Shown here: positions 34,387 to 43,393 of the stretch, in pieces | Position numbering within the stretch: the first letter of the stretch is position 1 | Layout of the letters: each line of letters opens with the position of its first letter | Source: an uncultured Acidobacteriota bacterium | Lineage (GTDB): Bacteria; Acidobacteriota; CAIWXX01 | DNA: 64,000 bases | Assembly (NCBI GenBank): GCA_903916735.1 | Contig: CAIWXX010000165.1 | Coordinates: 1-64,000, forward strand | Direction: 5' to 3' | Notes under the pieces: model-generated | Seen by the model: only the letters and a program-made list of their open reading frames with translations | Databases searched by the model: none | Told to the model about the DNA's origin: nothing | Program-made: the position numbers and the translations under genes

Positions 34387-35742
34387 TCAGGAAAGGGATC
34401 GGATAGGTGCGTTGAGAGCTCCGGGTGCACCTAAGAAGTTGCCCTGACCCAGCTTGACTCCAAGATCGCGGAGCACGGTAAATTCCTCTTCCGTTTCCAC
34501 GCCTTCGGCGATAATCGGTGCGTGCAATTTTTCGGAAAGAGTAAGGATCACTTTCAGCAAATCCTGCTTGATGAGGCTCCGGTCGATATCATGGACGAGT
34601 GACATGTCGAATTTCAGGTACTCAGGTTCCAGTTCGGCGATCGATTGCAAGGATGAGTATCCGCTGCCCATGTCATCGATCGCAATGCAGAAATCATATT
34701 TCCGGAGTTTTTCGACAATTTTCCTGAAGGCGTCCCACTCGTCGATCTTGACCCTCTCTGTGATTTCAAAAACTATGTTCTGCATCCGGATGCCTTTCGT
34801 CCTGATAAGGTCGACGAATTTCTGATCGATGAAGGCTGGATCACGAATGGCGGCTGCCGAGGTGTTGAGGAACAGTCGAGTTGATCCGTTGAAATCGGCT
34901 GAGTGAACAGCCATTTCACGACACAATCGATCCAGAGCGGGCCCGAGATCGGATTTGTCGGCGAAACTGAAGAGTGTTTCCGCATCCTTGAATTGAGCGC
35001 ATTCAGGAACACGTGTGAGTGCCTCATATCCGAGGACTTGACCGTCGTTGAGATAAACAATCGGCTGGTAGACTGTCCGCACATTGCGTTCATTAATGAT
35101 TTTTTTGAGCAGGAGCATCATGGCGAATTCGTCCTGTTCCACCTTGCGTTCGAAATGCTGCCGTGCTTCATTGATCGCCCGATGGAGCTGCCGCTCAATG
35201 CGCAACATCGGATCGAGCTGCACGAAGGCGCTCCCAGTGGCGAGATGAAGCTGCCGAATATTGCTATCCACGGGCAGGCGAGCGAGTTCATATGTCAGAA
35301 CGTTGGAAAATTCCTCGGCGAGCCTTTCCATTTCCAGACGGAAGGAGATATTTCGGTTTTTCCTCTCAGGTGGCGCGATGAAAACGAGAAACTCGTCGCC
35401 ACGAACGTTCATCAACGCAAGAACCGAATCGGGTGGGAGCAATGCCTTCTGAGTCCGTGCGAGGACAGAGCTGAATTCTTTCAAGATTGAGTCATAAGTT
35501 TGCCATCCCCAGATTTCCTCGACGCGGTTCTCACGACTAAGATCGATGTAGATGAGAAGAAGCGAACCCTTCTCTTCCAGAGTCCGCCGAATGTCGTTGA
35601 AGATGGCGGCAAGAGTTGGAAGTCCCAATCCCAGATCAAAAAGCTGGCTGCGATATTGGAGCAGTTGTGTCTTGAGGTGCAGATAATCCGTTGGACGTTC
35701 TTCCTGGCTGCGTGGGGATCTCGTCTCAGAGGATTCCGGCAT
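34387..35742 (-). CDS. EAL-domain c-di-GMP phosphodiesterase with degenerate GGDEF domain
   Basis: 451 residues, soluble. Residues ~30-190 form a GGDEF-like domain whose signature is RGDEF (VRGDEFLVFIAPPE), so cyclase activity is doubtful. Residues ~205-448 are an EAL domain that looks active: YQPIVYLNDG, YEALTR (the EAL), FLNTSA (Asn), VFEITER (Glu), IDDMGSGYSS (Asp-Asp), YLKFDMSL (Lys), AEGVETEEEF (Glu), GQGNFLGAP. It should linearise c-di-GMP to pGpG. The gene follows a receiver-only response regulator (24 bases) and a histidine kinase on the same strand, so the three likely form a signalling operon. No receiver or PAS domain is fused here. Confidence 0.88.
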   Translation of the reverse strand: MPESSETRSPRSQEERPTDYLHLKTQLLQYRSQLFDLGLGLPTLAAIFNDIRRTLEEKGSLLLIYIDLSRENRVEEIWGWQTYDSILKEFSSVLARTQKALLPPDSVLALMNVRGDEFLVFIAPPERKNRNISFRLEMERLAEEFSNVLTYELARLPVDSNIRQLHLATGSAFVQLDPMLRIERQLHRAINEARQHFERKVEQDEFAMMLLLKKIINERNVRTVYQPIVYLNDGQVLGYEALTRVPECAQFKDAETLFSFADKSDLGPALDRLCREMAVHSADFNGSTRLFLNTSAAAIRDPAFIDQKFVDLIRTKGIRMQNIVFEITERVKIDEWDAFRKIVEKLRKYDFCIAIDDMGSGYSSLQSIAELEPEYLKFDMSLVHDIDRSLIKQDLLKVILTLSEKLHAPIIAEGVETEEEFTVLRDLGVKLGQGNFLGAPGALNAPIRSLS

Positions 35743-35766
35743 AAACGGTAAAGCCCTTCCTGTATG

Positions 35767-36147
35767 TCAGGCCGATTGAGCGGCCACGATATTTTCAATT
35801 CGTTTGAGAAGATCCCGTGGAGAAAACGGTTTGCAGACGTAATCGATCGCGCCTTCCTGGAGCCCTCTGACCTTGTCTTTGGCCTCTGTGCGCGCCGACA
35901 GCATCACCACCGGGATTTTGGCTGTTTCCTCATCCAGCTTCAATAGTTTGAGAACTTCCCAGCCATCCATCTTGGGCATCATGATATCGAGGAAGATCAG
36001 CTGGGGTTTTTCGAGTTGCGCCTTGATGAGAGCTTCTTCGCCGGAACTCGCGAGGATCACTTCGAAATTTTTCTGTTTGAGGAAAATGGTGAAGAAATCC
36101 AGGATATCTTTTTCATCATCGACCACCATGATTTTCAAATTCGACAT
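35767..36147 (-). CDS. Single-domain response regulator (CheY-like receiver)
   Basis: 126 residues, only a receiver domain. Acidic pair VVDDEKD (Asp10-Asp11), phospho-acceptor Asp54 in IFLDIMMPKMDGWEVL, the conserved Ser/Thr position in VVMLSARTE, and Lys ~105 in YVCKPFSPRDLL. There is no DNA-binding or enzymatic output. GGAGGTAAGAGCCC precedes the start. It sits between a histidine kinase (19 bases upstream) and the EAL gene (24 bases downstream), suggesting that it relays phosphorylation from that kinase, perhaps to the EAL protein by contact. Confidence 0.92.
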   Translation of the reverse strand: MSNLKIMVVDDEKDILDFFTIFLKQKNFEVILASSGEEALIKAQLEKPQLIFLDIMMPKMDGWEVLKLLKLDEETAKIPVVMLSARTEAKDKVRGLQEGAIDYVCKPFSPRDLLKRIENIVAAQSA

Positions 36148-36166
36148 GGGCTCTTACCTCCGCATA

Positions 36167-37741
36167 CTAAAGGATGGGGATCCGCCGAGATCGCAGTGCC
36201 GAATCCTGAAACGCAAGCGCCGGCAGCGTGAATGAAAATTCACTTCCTTCCCCCTCCTTCGAAGAAACATCGATTCGCGCGCCATGTGCATCCAACAACT
36301 GCTTGACGATCGCCAGCCCGAGCCCGAGACCGCCGAATCTCCGGGTCGAAGACCCATCAACCTGGTGGAAACGATCGAAGATATAGGGGATCTCCTTCTC
36401 AGGAATACCGACCCCGTTGTCGCGCACCGTGACTTTCACTCCATGTTCCGTCCGATGCGCAATGAGCTCGACGGTTCCACCCGGCGGCGTGAACTTGATG
36501 GAATTTGCAATCAGATTCTCCAAAATCTGGGCGATTTTTTCCTGATCAGCCTCAACACTCGGGAGACTCTCCGGCATATTGATCGCCACATCGATCTCCC
36601 GCATTTCGAATTCTTCTCGTAAATTATTCACGATGAGTCTGATCAAAAGTAGTATATCGAACGGACGAATGTCAAGTGAGATCTTGCCGGAAGATAATCG
36701 GGAGAACTCCAGGAGCTGCCCGATCGTCAGAGACAGCCGGTTGAGGCTTCGTTCCATCACCCGAAGGCCTTTTTCCTGATCGGGACTGACGGGCCCGAGG
36801 AGGCTGTCGGCCATCGATTCAGCATAGCCGCGAATGGTTGTGAGCGGTGTTCGGAGTTCGTGTGAGACGTTCGATAGGATATCCGACTTCAGATGATCGA
36901 GTTCTTTCAGTTCTTCGTTGGCTCGGACGAGCTGCTCGTGTGACTCCTGGATTTCGCCGATGCTCTTGCGCAGTTGGAGGCTCATCATGTTAAAGCTGTT
37001 TGCCAGATCCTGCACTTCATCGCGCGTTTGAATGGAAATCGTGCGACCATAATTCCCGCGGGCAATGTCCCGGCTCATGTCGGTCAATTCCAGAAGCGGT
37101 TTGGTGATCTTAGAGCTGAGATAATAAGCCAGCAGTACGGCTGCGAGCAAAGTTGTCATAGAGTAGATGGTCGCCTGGAGGAGGAGGGAAAGAATTCGCT
37201 TCCGAAGCGATACAAAGGAAAAACGATACAGCACCGAGTACTTATGATTGCCCCACTCCTCGACATGAGGAGCGATGATTTCCAGCATCTCTTTCCCATC
37301 AGGTCCAGTCACAAGTCGGTTGGAGGGATCGAGGCTTCTGACCCGCTTTAAGAGATCTGGATCCTGGACCGCCTTCCGCGTCTTCTGGCGAAAGGACTCT
37401 ATGCCCTCCGCCAACTCCATCGAATCAAAGAGCTGCCACCCGTTGACATCCAGGATGGCGACATAAACGAGGTCAAGATTCATCTTCATCAAATCAAGCA
37501 TCAGTTCGCGGAACTTGTAATATCCCGAGTTGTAGTAAAGTTCATAGGCTTCACAAATCGGCTTTCGCGCCAGAAGTGCATAGGATAGCGAATTGACCTC
37601 GATGTCCTTTCGAAATGTGTTTTTTTGAAGCGCCAGTTGCAGACTGGTTGAGAGAAGAAGAAAAATGATGATGAGAATGCTGAAGGAGATGGCATATTTC
37701 GCTTTTATGCTCTTTGGCATATGAATGCGAACGCCTTCCAT
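36167..37741 (-). CDS. Membrane sensor histidine kinase (HAMP-HisKA-HATPase)
   Basis: 524 residues from 37741; an alternative start at 37720 (MPKSIKAKYAISF) is closer to the first helix. Two membrane helices (ISFSILIIIFLLLSTSLQL and LLLQATIYSMTTLLAAVLLAYYL) flank a ~150-residue periplasmic sensor region. Then HAMP (SKITKPLLELTDMSRDIARGN), a coiled stretch, HisKA with SNVSHELRTPLTTIRGYAES, and HATPase_c with N box NLIANSIKFTPPG, DNGVGIP, FGGLGLGLAIV and a C-terminal end LDAHGARI. It is a standard EnvZ/PhoR-like kinase. It is 19 bases upstream of its probable partner, the receiver-only regulator. Confidence 0.9.
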   Translation of the reverse strand: MEGVRIHMPKSIKAKYAISFSILIIIFLLLSTSLQLALQKNTFRKDIEVNSLSYALLARKPICEAYELYYNSGYYKFRELMLDLMKMNLDLVYVAILDVNGWQLFDSMELAEGIESFRQKTRKAVQDPDLLKRVRSLDPSNRLVTGPDGKEMLEIIAPHVEEWGNHKYSVLYRFSFVSLRKRILSLLLQATIYSMTTLLAAVLLAYYLSSKITKPLLELTDMSRDIARGNYGRTISIQTRDEVQDLANSFNMMSLQLRKSIGEIQESHEQLVRANEELKELDHLKSDILSNVSHELRTPLTTIRGYAESMADSLLGPVSPDQEKGLRVMERSLNRLSLTIGQLLEFSRLSSGKISLDIRPFDILLLIRLIVNNLREEFEMREIDVAINMPESLPSVEADQEKIAQILENLIANSIKFTPPGGTVELIAHRTEHGVKVTVRDNGVGIPEKEIPYIFDRFHQVDGSSTRRFGGLGLGLAIVKQLLDAHGARIDVSSKEGEGSEFSFTLPALAFQDSALRSRRIPIL

Positions 37742-38004
37742 ACCTGAGCCCGCTCCCTTTATAAAAGATAGTTTTAGCTTAACACATCCTTCGGAAATTG
37801 ACGAGCCTGCTCTATCCGAAAATGGCGGATTGCGGCGTATCCATCGAAATTCGATCCGAAGCAGGATAGAAGTCCGACTTTCAAAGGCGTTTTTGATCTG
37901 GTTTCACGCACATCGTAGCAGCCGATTGAGTCGAGATCCAATCTCTGGCCTTTCGACAATGGCCGATGCAATAATGTGATTGAAACTCAGAAGAAGAGGG
38001 TTCA

Positions 38005-38439
38005 ATGGAGCCCAGTCATCTCCACAACAAAAAGATACCGATGGTGATCGCCCCAGAACAGTTCCGGGATGAAGAATTGCTGGAGCAGAAGGGCGTGCCG
38101 GAACATGCTGGTGCCAAGGTGACTGTTGTATCCAAGCGACTTGGAAAAGCAACAGGTATGTTGGGCGCCACTTGTCAGCCGAGAAACTGCTTTCAGAGGT
38201 TGGTGGCAGAGAGTTCGACGCTATTCTCGTTGTTGGCGGCAGCGGCTCGCCCGCTCATCTCTGGAACGATGAGACGCTGCAGGATGGTTCACGCGCCAAC
38301 AGAGTGATCGGTGCTATCTGCCTGTCAGGCGCTGTCTTGGCCAACGCAGGCTTGATCGAAGGCAAGAAGGCAACTGTGTCCTCATGTCGCAAAAAGATTC
38401 GGCGAAGAGGTGGCAAATCCGCTCAAAGAGGGGACGTAG
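38005..38439 (+). pseudogene. Decayed DJ-1/PfpI family gene
   Basis: Three reading frames together recall a DJ-1/PfpI-type glutamine-amidotransferase-like protein. Frame one (38005-38172) gives MVIAPEQFRDEELLEQKG, AGAKVTVVSKRLGKATGMLGAT. A frameshift near 38172 moves to LLSEVGGREFDAILVVGGSG, LWNDETL, RVIGAICLSGAVLANAGLIEGKKATV, with the nucleophile-elbow cysteine (AICLSG) kept. Near 38384 the frame changes again, with material lost, to AKRFGEEVANPLKEGT and a stop at 38437-38439. The family is normally ~170 residues, so the sequence has suffered a frameshift and an internal deletion. It lies between the histidine kinase and the end of uvrA (converging). DJ-1/PfpI proteins act as chaperones, deglycases or proteases. 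Confidence 0.7.
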
Positions 38440-38483
38440 TCGCTCGATGTGAACGACCCTGCGCAGCAGATGCTGGACGCGCT

Positions 38484-41330
38484 TCAGCTCTTGCGGGAAG
38501 CCCCTGGATTGGACCTGTTGCGGGAGTTTCGGCCTGGTGAATCGACTCCGCATCCTGCGCTCACGCATCCTCCGTTGGCGACCGCTTTCCTCAGATAGCG
38601 CGCGGTATGTGATGCTGCAAGTTTGCCGGCCGAATATAGCCGGAGCATATCCTCCGGACGACCTTGGAAAAGGACTCGACCTCCCCCCTGGCCGCCTTCA
38701 GGGCCGAGATCTATGATCCAATCTGCCTGCTTGATGATCTCCAGGTTGTGTTCGATGATGACGACTGTATGTTTTTGACGAAGAAGATGTTCAAAGCTCA
38801 TGACCAGTTTCGCGATGTCTTCGAAATGAAGCCCGGTGGTCGGCTCATCGAATAGGAACAAAGTCTCGGCCTGCGATCCTTGTGAAAGGTGATACGACAG
38901 TTTGATGCGCTGAGCTTCACCGCCGCTGAGCGTGTTGAGCGGCTGGCCGAGCCGTAGATATCCAAGCCCGACTTTTTCGAGCAAATTCATTTTTGAGATG
39001 ATGTCCTGCTGATCGGAAAAGAATTGCATGGCCTGATGAACAGTCAGGCTGAGAATATCGCTGACGTTCTTCCCACGATAATGGATATCGAGGACCTGCG
39101 GTTTGTATCGCCGGCCTTGACAGTTCTCACAGGTTAAAAAGACATCTGAGAGGAATTGCATCTCGACACGGATGTACCCAGTCCCTTCACAGGTCGGGCA
39201 CCGGCCTTCGCCCATATTGAATGAGAAAAAGGAGGGTGCAACGCCGAGACGTCTGGCGGCGGGCGTCGAAGCGAGGAGTGCACGCACATGATCGAAAAAT
39301 CCGATATACGTCGCCGGATTGGCTCGCGGTGACTTGGCGATCGCCGACTGGTCAACAAGAACTACATCGTAGATACGAGAGAGGTTTTCAGCCTTCTCCC
39401 AACAAATCGTGAGCGGAGGCTTTCCGCTCACATGGGCCCTGGCGGCTTCGTTGATTCCGTCATAAAGAAGAGTGCTTTTGCCAGAACCGGACACGCCTGT
39501 GATGGTTGTGATGACACCCAACGGGATGTCGGCCTTGATCGATTGCAAATTATTCTTTTTTACACCCCAGAATCGAAGAAATCCTTGTGGCTCACGCCGG
39601 TGTTCTGGAACAGGAATTCGAAGCCGTCCGGAGAGATAGCCGCCGGTGAGCGATTCGCGACATTCATGGATCTTCTGGAAAGAACCCGAGTAGATGACGC
39701 GCCCGCCGCGTTCGCCGGCACCCGGTCCCAGATCGATGACCTGATCGGCGGCCGAAATCATCTCCGGGTCATGTTCGACAACGACAACGGTATTGTTCAG
39801 GCCGACCAAACGCCTCAGAATCTGAATCAGACGATGCGTATCACGAGGGTGAAGCCCGATGCTGGGCTCGTCCAGTATGTAGAGAACGCCGGAAAGAGCC
39901 GCCCCAACTGAACTGGCAAGATGGATGCGTTGAGATTCGCCACCGCTGAGCGTGAAGGTCAGACGATCAAGCGTGAGATATTCAAGTCCCACTTCATGCA
40001 AATAGCGAAGACGCTTGCTGATTTCATCCAAAATCCGAGTAGCGATCGCCGCTTCATTCGGACCCAGGCGCAACTCGTCAAAATACCTTCTGCACTCCTC
40101 CACCGTCATTGCACAGACGTCGCCGATGTTTTTTCCGCCAACAAGGACTCTGAGAGCGCCGGGCTTGAGGCGCCGTCCATGACAGGCGGTGCATGTCCTG
40201 TAAGATCGATACCGGCTCAGAAGGACCCGAACATGGACTTTATATTTTTTTGTTTCGAGCCATTCAAACAGCTTCATGATGCCCGGAAAATCCTCGCTAC
40301 CGTCCCAGAGCAGCTTCTGCTGATCGGTCGTCAGATCCTGGTATGGGATATTGATCGGAATCCGGCGCGTTCTCGCCATCAAGAGAAATTCTTCTGAAAA
40401 TTCCGAGAGAGACGGCAGCCTGAAAATATCAATAGCGCCCTCCCGAATGGATTTGCTTCGATCCGGGATCACCAAGGCTGGGTCGATTTCAATAATATTG
40501 CCGAAGCCATGACAGCGTGGACACGCTCCATGCGGGCTGTTGAATGAAAAGAGGTGAACATCCGGGCGATCGTATTCGATCCCACACCGCGTACATTCGA
40601 ATTTCTCAGAAAAAAGAAAGCGTCTATCGCTGACAATAATATCGACTCGACCGCCACCCTCGCGCAAAGCAGTCTCAATCGAATCCACCGCGCGTTCGCG
40701 CTCGTCTGCGACGATCTCCACGCGATCCACAAGAATGAGTACCTCCCGTGTTGAGGATAAGCGTTCTTCAATCGGAACTACCTTCCCATCAATCCACGTC
40801 TTGCGGAAGCCGCGCTTAAGGAGTTCAGCTCGCAGCCGGTCAAAACTGTCGTCTTCTTCGGTCAAGCGGCGTGTAAAGCAGATCGTGGCCACTTCCTCCG
40901 CAACTGCCGACACCAATTTTTTCCAGATCGTATCGATCGAATCCGCTTGCACCCGCTCTCCGCACTGACGGCAATGAACAGTGCCCGTGCGCGAAAACAG
41001 AAGGCGGAGATAATCGTGGATCTCCGTGACCGTTGCGACGGTGGATCGCGGATTTCGCGAAGGTGCTTTTTGCTGGATCGCAATCGTCGGGGAAATATTC
41101 GTGATGGAATCGAGATCGGGGCGGTCCATGCGTTCGAGGAATTGGCGGGCATACGCTGAGAGTGTTTCGACGTACCTTCTCTGACCTTCGGCGTAGAGGG
41201 TGTCAAAAGCGAGACTCGACTTGCCCGAGCCGCTGACCCCTGTCAAAACAATCAGGCTGCAAGCCGGGAATTCAACAGTGATGTCTTTGAGGTTATGCTC
41301 GCGAGCGCCGACAATTCGTATTGTTTTCAT
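38484..41330 (-). CDS. uvrA: Excinuclease ABC subunit A
   Basis: 948 residues, normal length for UvrA, the damage-recognition ATPase of nucleotide excision repair. First Walker A GVSGSGKSSLAFDTLYAEGQ with the canonical RRYVETLSAYARQFL, then the UvrB-binding/insertion region and zinc-finger cysteines (CTRCGIEYD...CPRCHGFG), first ABC signature LSGGESQRIHLAS; second Walker A GVSGSGKSTL, zinc module CPTCEGTGY...CENCQGRR, second signature LSGGEAQRIKLS, and LFDEPTTGLHFEDI. The C-terminus is slightly extended. It follows rlmB by 37 bases and ends just before the decayed DJ-1/PfpI gene on the other strand. Confidence 0.97.
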   Translation of the reverse strand: MKTIRIVGAREHNLKDITVEFPACSLIVLTGVSGSGKSSLAFDTLYAEGQRRYVETLSAYARQFLERMDRPDLDSITNISPTIAIQQKAPSRNPRSTVATVTEIHDYLRLLFSRTGTVHCRQCGERVQADSIDTIWKKLVSAVAEEVATICFTRRLTEEDDSFDRLRAELLKRGFRKTWIDGKVVPIEERLSSTREVLILVDRVEIVADERERAVDSIETALREGGGRVDIIVSDRRFLFSEKFECTRCGIEYDRPDVHLFSFNSPHGACPRCHGFGNIIEIDPALVIPDRSKSIREGAIDIFRLPSLSEFSEEFLLMARTRRIPINIPYQDLTTDQQKLLWDGSEDFPGIMKLFEWLETKKYKVHVRVLLSRYRSYRTCTACHGRRLKPGALRVLVGGKNIGDVCAMTVEECRRYFDELRLGPNEAAIATRILDEISKRLRYLHEVGLEYLTLDRLTFTLSGGESQRIHLASSVGAALSGVLYILDEPSIGLHPRDTHRLIQILRRLVGLNNTVVVVEHDPEMISAADQVIDLGPGAGERGGRVIYSGSFQKIHECRESLTGGYLSGRLRIPVPEHRREPQGFLRFWGVKKNNLQSIKADIPLGVITTITGVSGSGKSTLLYDGINEAARAHVSGKPPLTICWEKAENLSRIYDVVLVDQSAIAKSPRANPATYIGFFDHVRALLASTPAARRLGVAPSFFSFNMGEGRCPTCEGTGYIRVEMQFLSDVFLTCENCQGRRYKPQVLDIHYRGKNVSDILSLTVHQAMQFFSDQQDIISKMNLLEKVGLGYLRLGQPLNTLSGGEAQRIKLSYHLSQGSQAETLFLFDEPTTGLHFEDIAKLVMSFEHLLRQKHTVVIIEHNLEIIKQADWIIDLGPEGGQGGGRVLFQGRPEDMLRLYSAGKLAASHTARYLRKAVANGGCVSAGCGVDSPGRNSRNRSNPGASRKS

Positions 41331-41367
41331 GGGCTGATTCGAAAGAAAAGAACCTGAAGGAATAGAA

Positions 41368-42153
41368 TCACGAATGCTTCATCTCAGCAATGCGCCGCTG
41401 ACGAAGGGCTTCATAAAGGACAATCGCCGTCGCCACGGAAACATTAAGGGATTGCAGGTGACCCGCCATGGGGATTGAGACAAGAGTTCGACAGGTTTCG
41501 CGGAGGAGACGCCGGACGCCTTTTTCTTCACCTCCCACGATGAAAGCCGTCGGCAGGGTGTAATCAGCATCGAGGTACGAGAGCGTGACGCCGGGAACCA
41601 AGGCCACAGTCTGAATAGATCGATCATTTAATTCCTTTGCCAAGTTGACGAGGTTGCCAACGCGAGCCGTGCGGACAAGATTGATCGCTCCAGCAGATGT
41701 TTTCTCGACAGTCGCCGATATCGGGGCGCTGTGCCGGAAAGGGATGAAGATCCCATCGACACCAACGGCCGCAGCCGATCGGAAGATGCTTCCCATATTT
41801 CGCGGGTCGATAATTTCATCGATCACGAGAAAAAGTCCGGATTCTCGCTGCAGCAGTTCGTCGGGATCAACGAATGTGATCGTCGAAACTTGCGCGACGA
41901 AGGATTGAACGCCCTTTGTCTGGAAAATTTTTTGAAAAAGCGGAGAGGCAAACCGCGTGACAGGGATTCCTCGAGATCGCGCCAGATCCAGGATTTCGCC
42001 GAAGCGCGAGTCGTGGCGCCCTTGCGAGACGAAAATCTTTTCGACACGGTTCTTTTCCCCGAGCAGCGCCTCGCGTATCGGATGGTATCCAAAGATCAGA
42101 TTCGGGGAAGAAGAATGCTTATCACTCATTATCAATCTGCTTCGCCCTGTCAT
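41368..42153 (-). CDS. rlmB: TrmH-family rRNA 2'-O-methyltransferase (RlmB)
   Basis: 261 residues. A start overlapping the ispF stop (ATGA) is used, with AGGGGTG upstream; a later ATG (42129) is possible. N-terminal L30e-like substrate-binding domain (LIFGYHPIREALLG, VEKIFVSQGR), then the SPOUT fold with DEIIDPRNMGSIFRSAAA, NLVRTARVGNL and the knotted cofactor site PTAFIVGGEEKGVRRL...VSIPMAGHLQSLNVSVATAIVLYE. RlmB methylates G2251 of 23S rRNA in E. coli; the same pattern suits this role or another TrmH-type 2'-O target. Cytoplasmic. Confidence 0.9.
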   Translation of the reverse strand: MTGRSRLIMSDKHSSSPNLIFGYHPIREALLGEKNRVEKIFVSQGRHDSRFGEILDLARSRGIPVTRFASPLFQKIFQTKGVQSFVAQVSTITFVDPDELLQRESGLFLVIDEIIDPRNMGSIFRSAAAVGVDGIFIPFRHSAPISATVEKTSAGAINLVRTARVGNLVNLAKELNDRSIQTVALVPGVTLSYLDADYTLPTAFIVGGEEKGVRRLLRETCRTLVSIPMAGHLQSLNVSVATAIVLYEALRQRRIAEMKHS

Positions 42154-42635
42154 CTTTCACCCCTGATAATGAGAACTGTCACCATCGCTGCAATCGCTTC
42201 ACTTCGACCGATCACTCCGACGTTTTCCCCGCTCTTTGCCTTGATTGCAATACGATCTTCCGGAATCCCCAGCATCCGCGCCAGTTCCCTGCGAATGTCC
42301 GGCTTGATGGCACCGAGACGGGGCGCTTCAGCGAAAATGATGCAGTCGACATTTGAGATGCGATATCCCTTTTGTCGAACCATGTCGGCAGCATCGATAA
42401 CAAATCTCTTACTCGATGCACCGGCATATGCCGGATCTGTATCAGGAAAATGAGTGCCGATATCATCTTCACCGATCGAGCCCAAGAGGGCGTCACAGAG
42501 TGCGTGAAGCAGGCAATCGGCGTCGGAATGGCCATCGAGACCGAGGGTCGAGGCGATCTCGATACCGCCAAGAACGAGCCGGCGATTCTTGGCGAGACGA
42601 TGCAGATCGTAGCCGATCCCGGTACGTATATCCAT
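42150..42635 (-). CDS. ispF: 2-C-methyl-D-erythritol 2,4-cyclodiphosphate synthase
   Basis: 161 residues, family length. Converts CDP-methylerythritol 2-phosphate to MEcPP. Metal ligands in GIGYDLHRL (Asp, His) and the later His in LDGHSDADCLLHALCDALLG, plus IGTHFPDTDPAY and IAIKAKSGENVG are all present. 61 bases after ispD and overlapping rlmB at its 3' end. Separate IspD and IspF here, not the fused IspDF form. Confidence 0.95.
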   Translation of the reverse strand: MDIRTGIGYDLHRLAKNRRLVLGGIEIASTLGLDGHSDADCLLHALCDALLGSIGEDDIGTHFPDTDPAYAGASSKRFVIDAADMVRQKGYRISNVDCIIFAEAPRLGAIKPDIRRELARMLGIPEDRIAIKAKSGENVGVIGRSEAIAAMVTVLIIRGER

Positions 42636-42696
42636 TGCTCAAAATTCCAGAAAGAAAACTACAAAGCGAAATCGATTGAGATACCCTGATCCCATT

Positions 42697-43383
42697 TTAC
42701 CTTGACTCGGCAATGAGCCGTTCTGCCAGAATGAGATCATCTTGATAAGTGACTTTGATGTTCCTCGATGATCCATCGACAATATGGACGGCAAAACCGG
42801 CACGTTCCACAATGGATGCTTCATCGGATGCGGCCTCCGTTCCGGTGGCCGAATAGGCCTTCTTGAGCATGTCATATCGAAAAACTTGCGGGGTCTGTGC
42901 CAGAAAAAAACGTTCCCGTTGGTGCGTTTGAATGATTCTCCTGTCGTTGGTAGCCTCTTTCAGTGTGTCGGTCACGAGGACTGCACATATGGCGGCTCCG
43001 CTATTGGCTGCTTTCTCGCACACACGCCTGATGATATCTGCCCCGACGAGCGGTCGATCCGCATCGTGAATCAGGACGAGATCCTCAGGGCTCGCATCCA
43101 ATGTTTCGAAGGCGTTCCGAACCGATTGCCAACGTTCATCAGCACCTGTGACAAATCGAACCGGAAAACTGTTGAATGAGTTGATGACCTTATTTATTTC
43201 ATCGATCGTTTCTGCAGGCGATGCGATCACGGCTTCAGTGATTGCAGCCGCGTCGGAGAATGCCGTGAGGGTTCTCAAAATCATCGGCACTCCAGCAACG
43301 GGAAGAAGGACCTTCGGCCGAGAGAGAATTCCCATTCGGAGTCCCTTCCCGGCCGCTGGAAAAATGGCTAGAAGCCTTGTCAT
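42697..43383 (-). CDS. ispD: 2-C-methyl-D-erythritol 4-phosphate cytidylyltransferase
   Basis: 228 residues from the ATG at 43383, which gives the usual length; an ATG further upstream would overlap the preceding gene by 80 bases. Nucleotide-binding start FPAAGKGLRMG...RPKVLLPVAG, then ADERWQSVRNAFETL, IHDADRPLVGADII (the usual HDAARP is HDADRP here) and QTPQVFRYDML, ending SNNIKVTYQDDLILAE-type (here SSRNIKVTYQDDLILAE). Makes CDP-ME in the MEP pathway. Its start is 10 bases after the stop of the PIN-TRAM gene, and ispF follows. Confidence 0.93.
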   Translation of the reverse strand: MTRLLAIFPAAGKGLRMGILSRPKVLLPVAGVPMILRTLTAFSDAAAITEAVIASPAETIDEINKVINSFNSFPVRFVTGADERWQSVRNAFETLDASPEDLVLIHDADRPLVGADIIRRVCEKAANSGAAICAVLVTDTLKEATNDRRIIQTHQRERFFLAQTPQVFRYDMLKKAYSATGTEAASDEASIVERAGFAVHIVDGSSRNIKVTYQDDLILAERLIAESR

Positions 43384-43393
43384 GAAATGCCGG

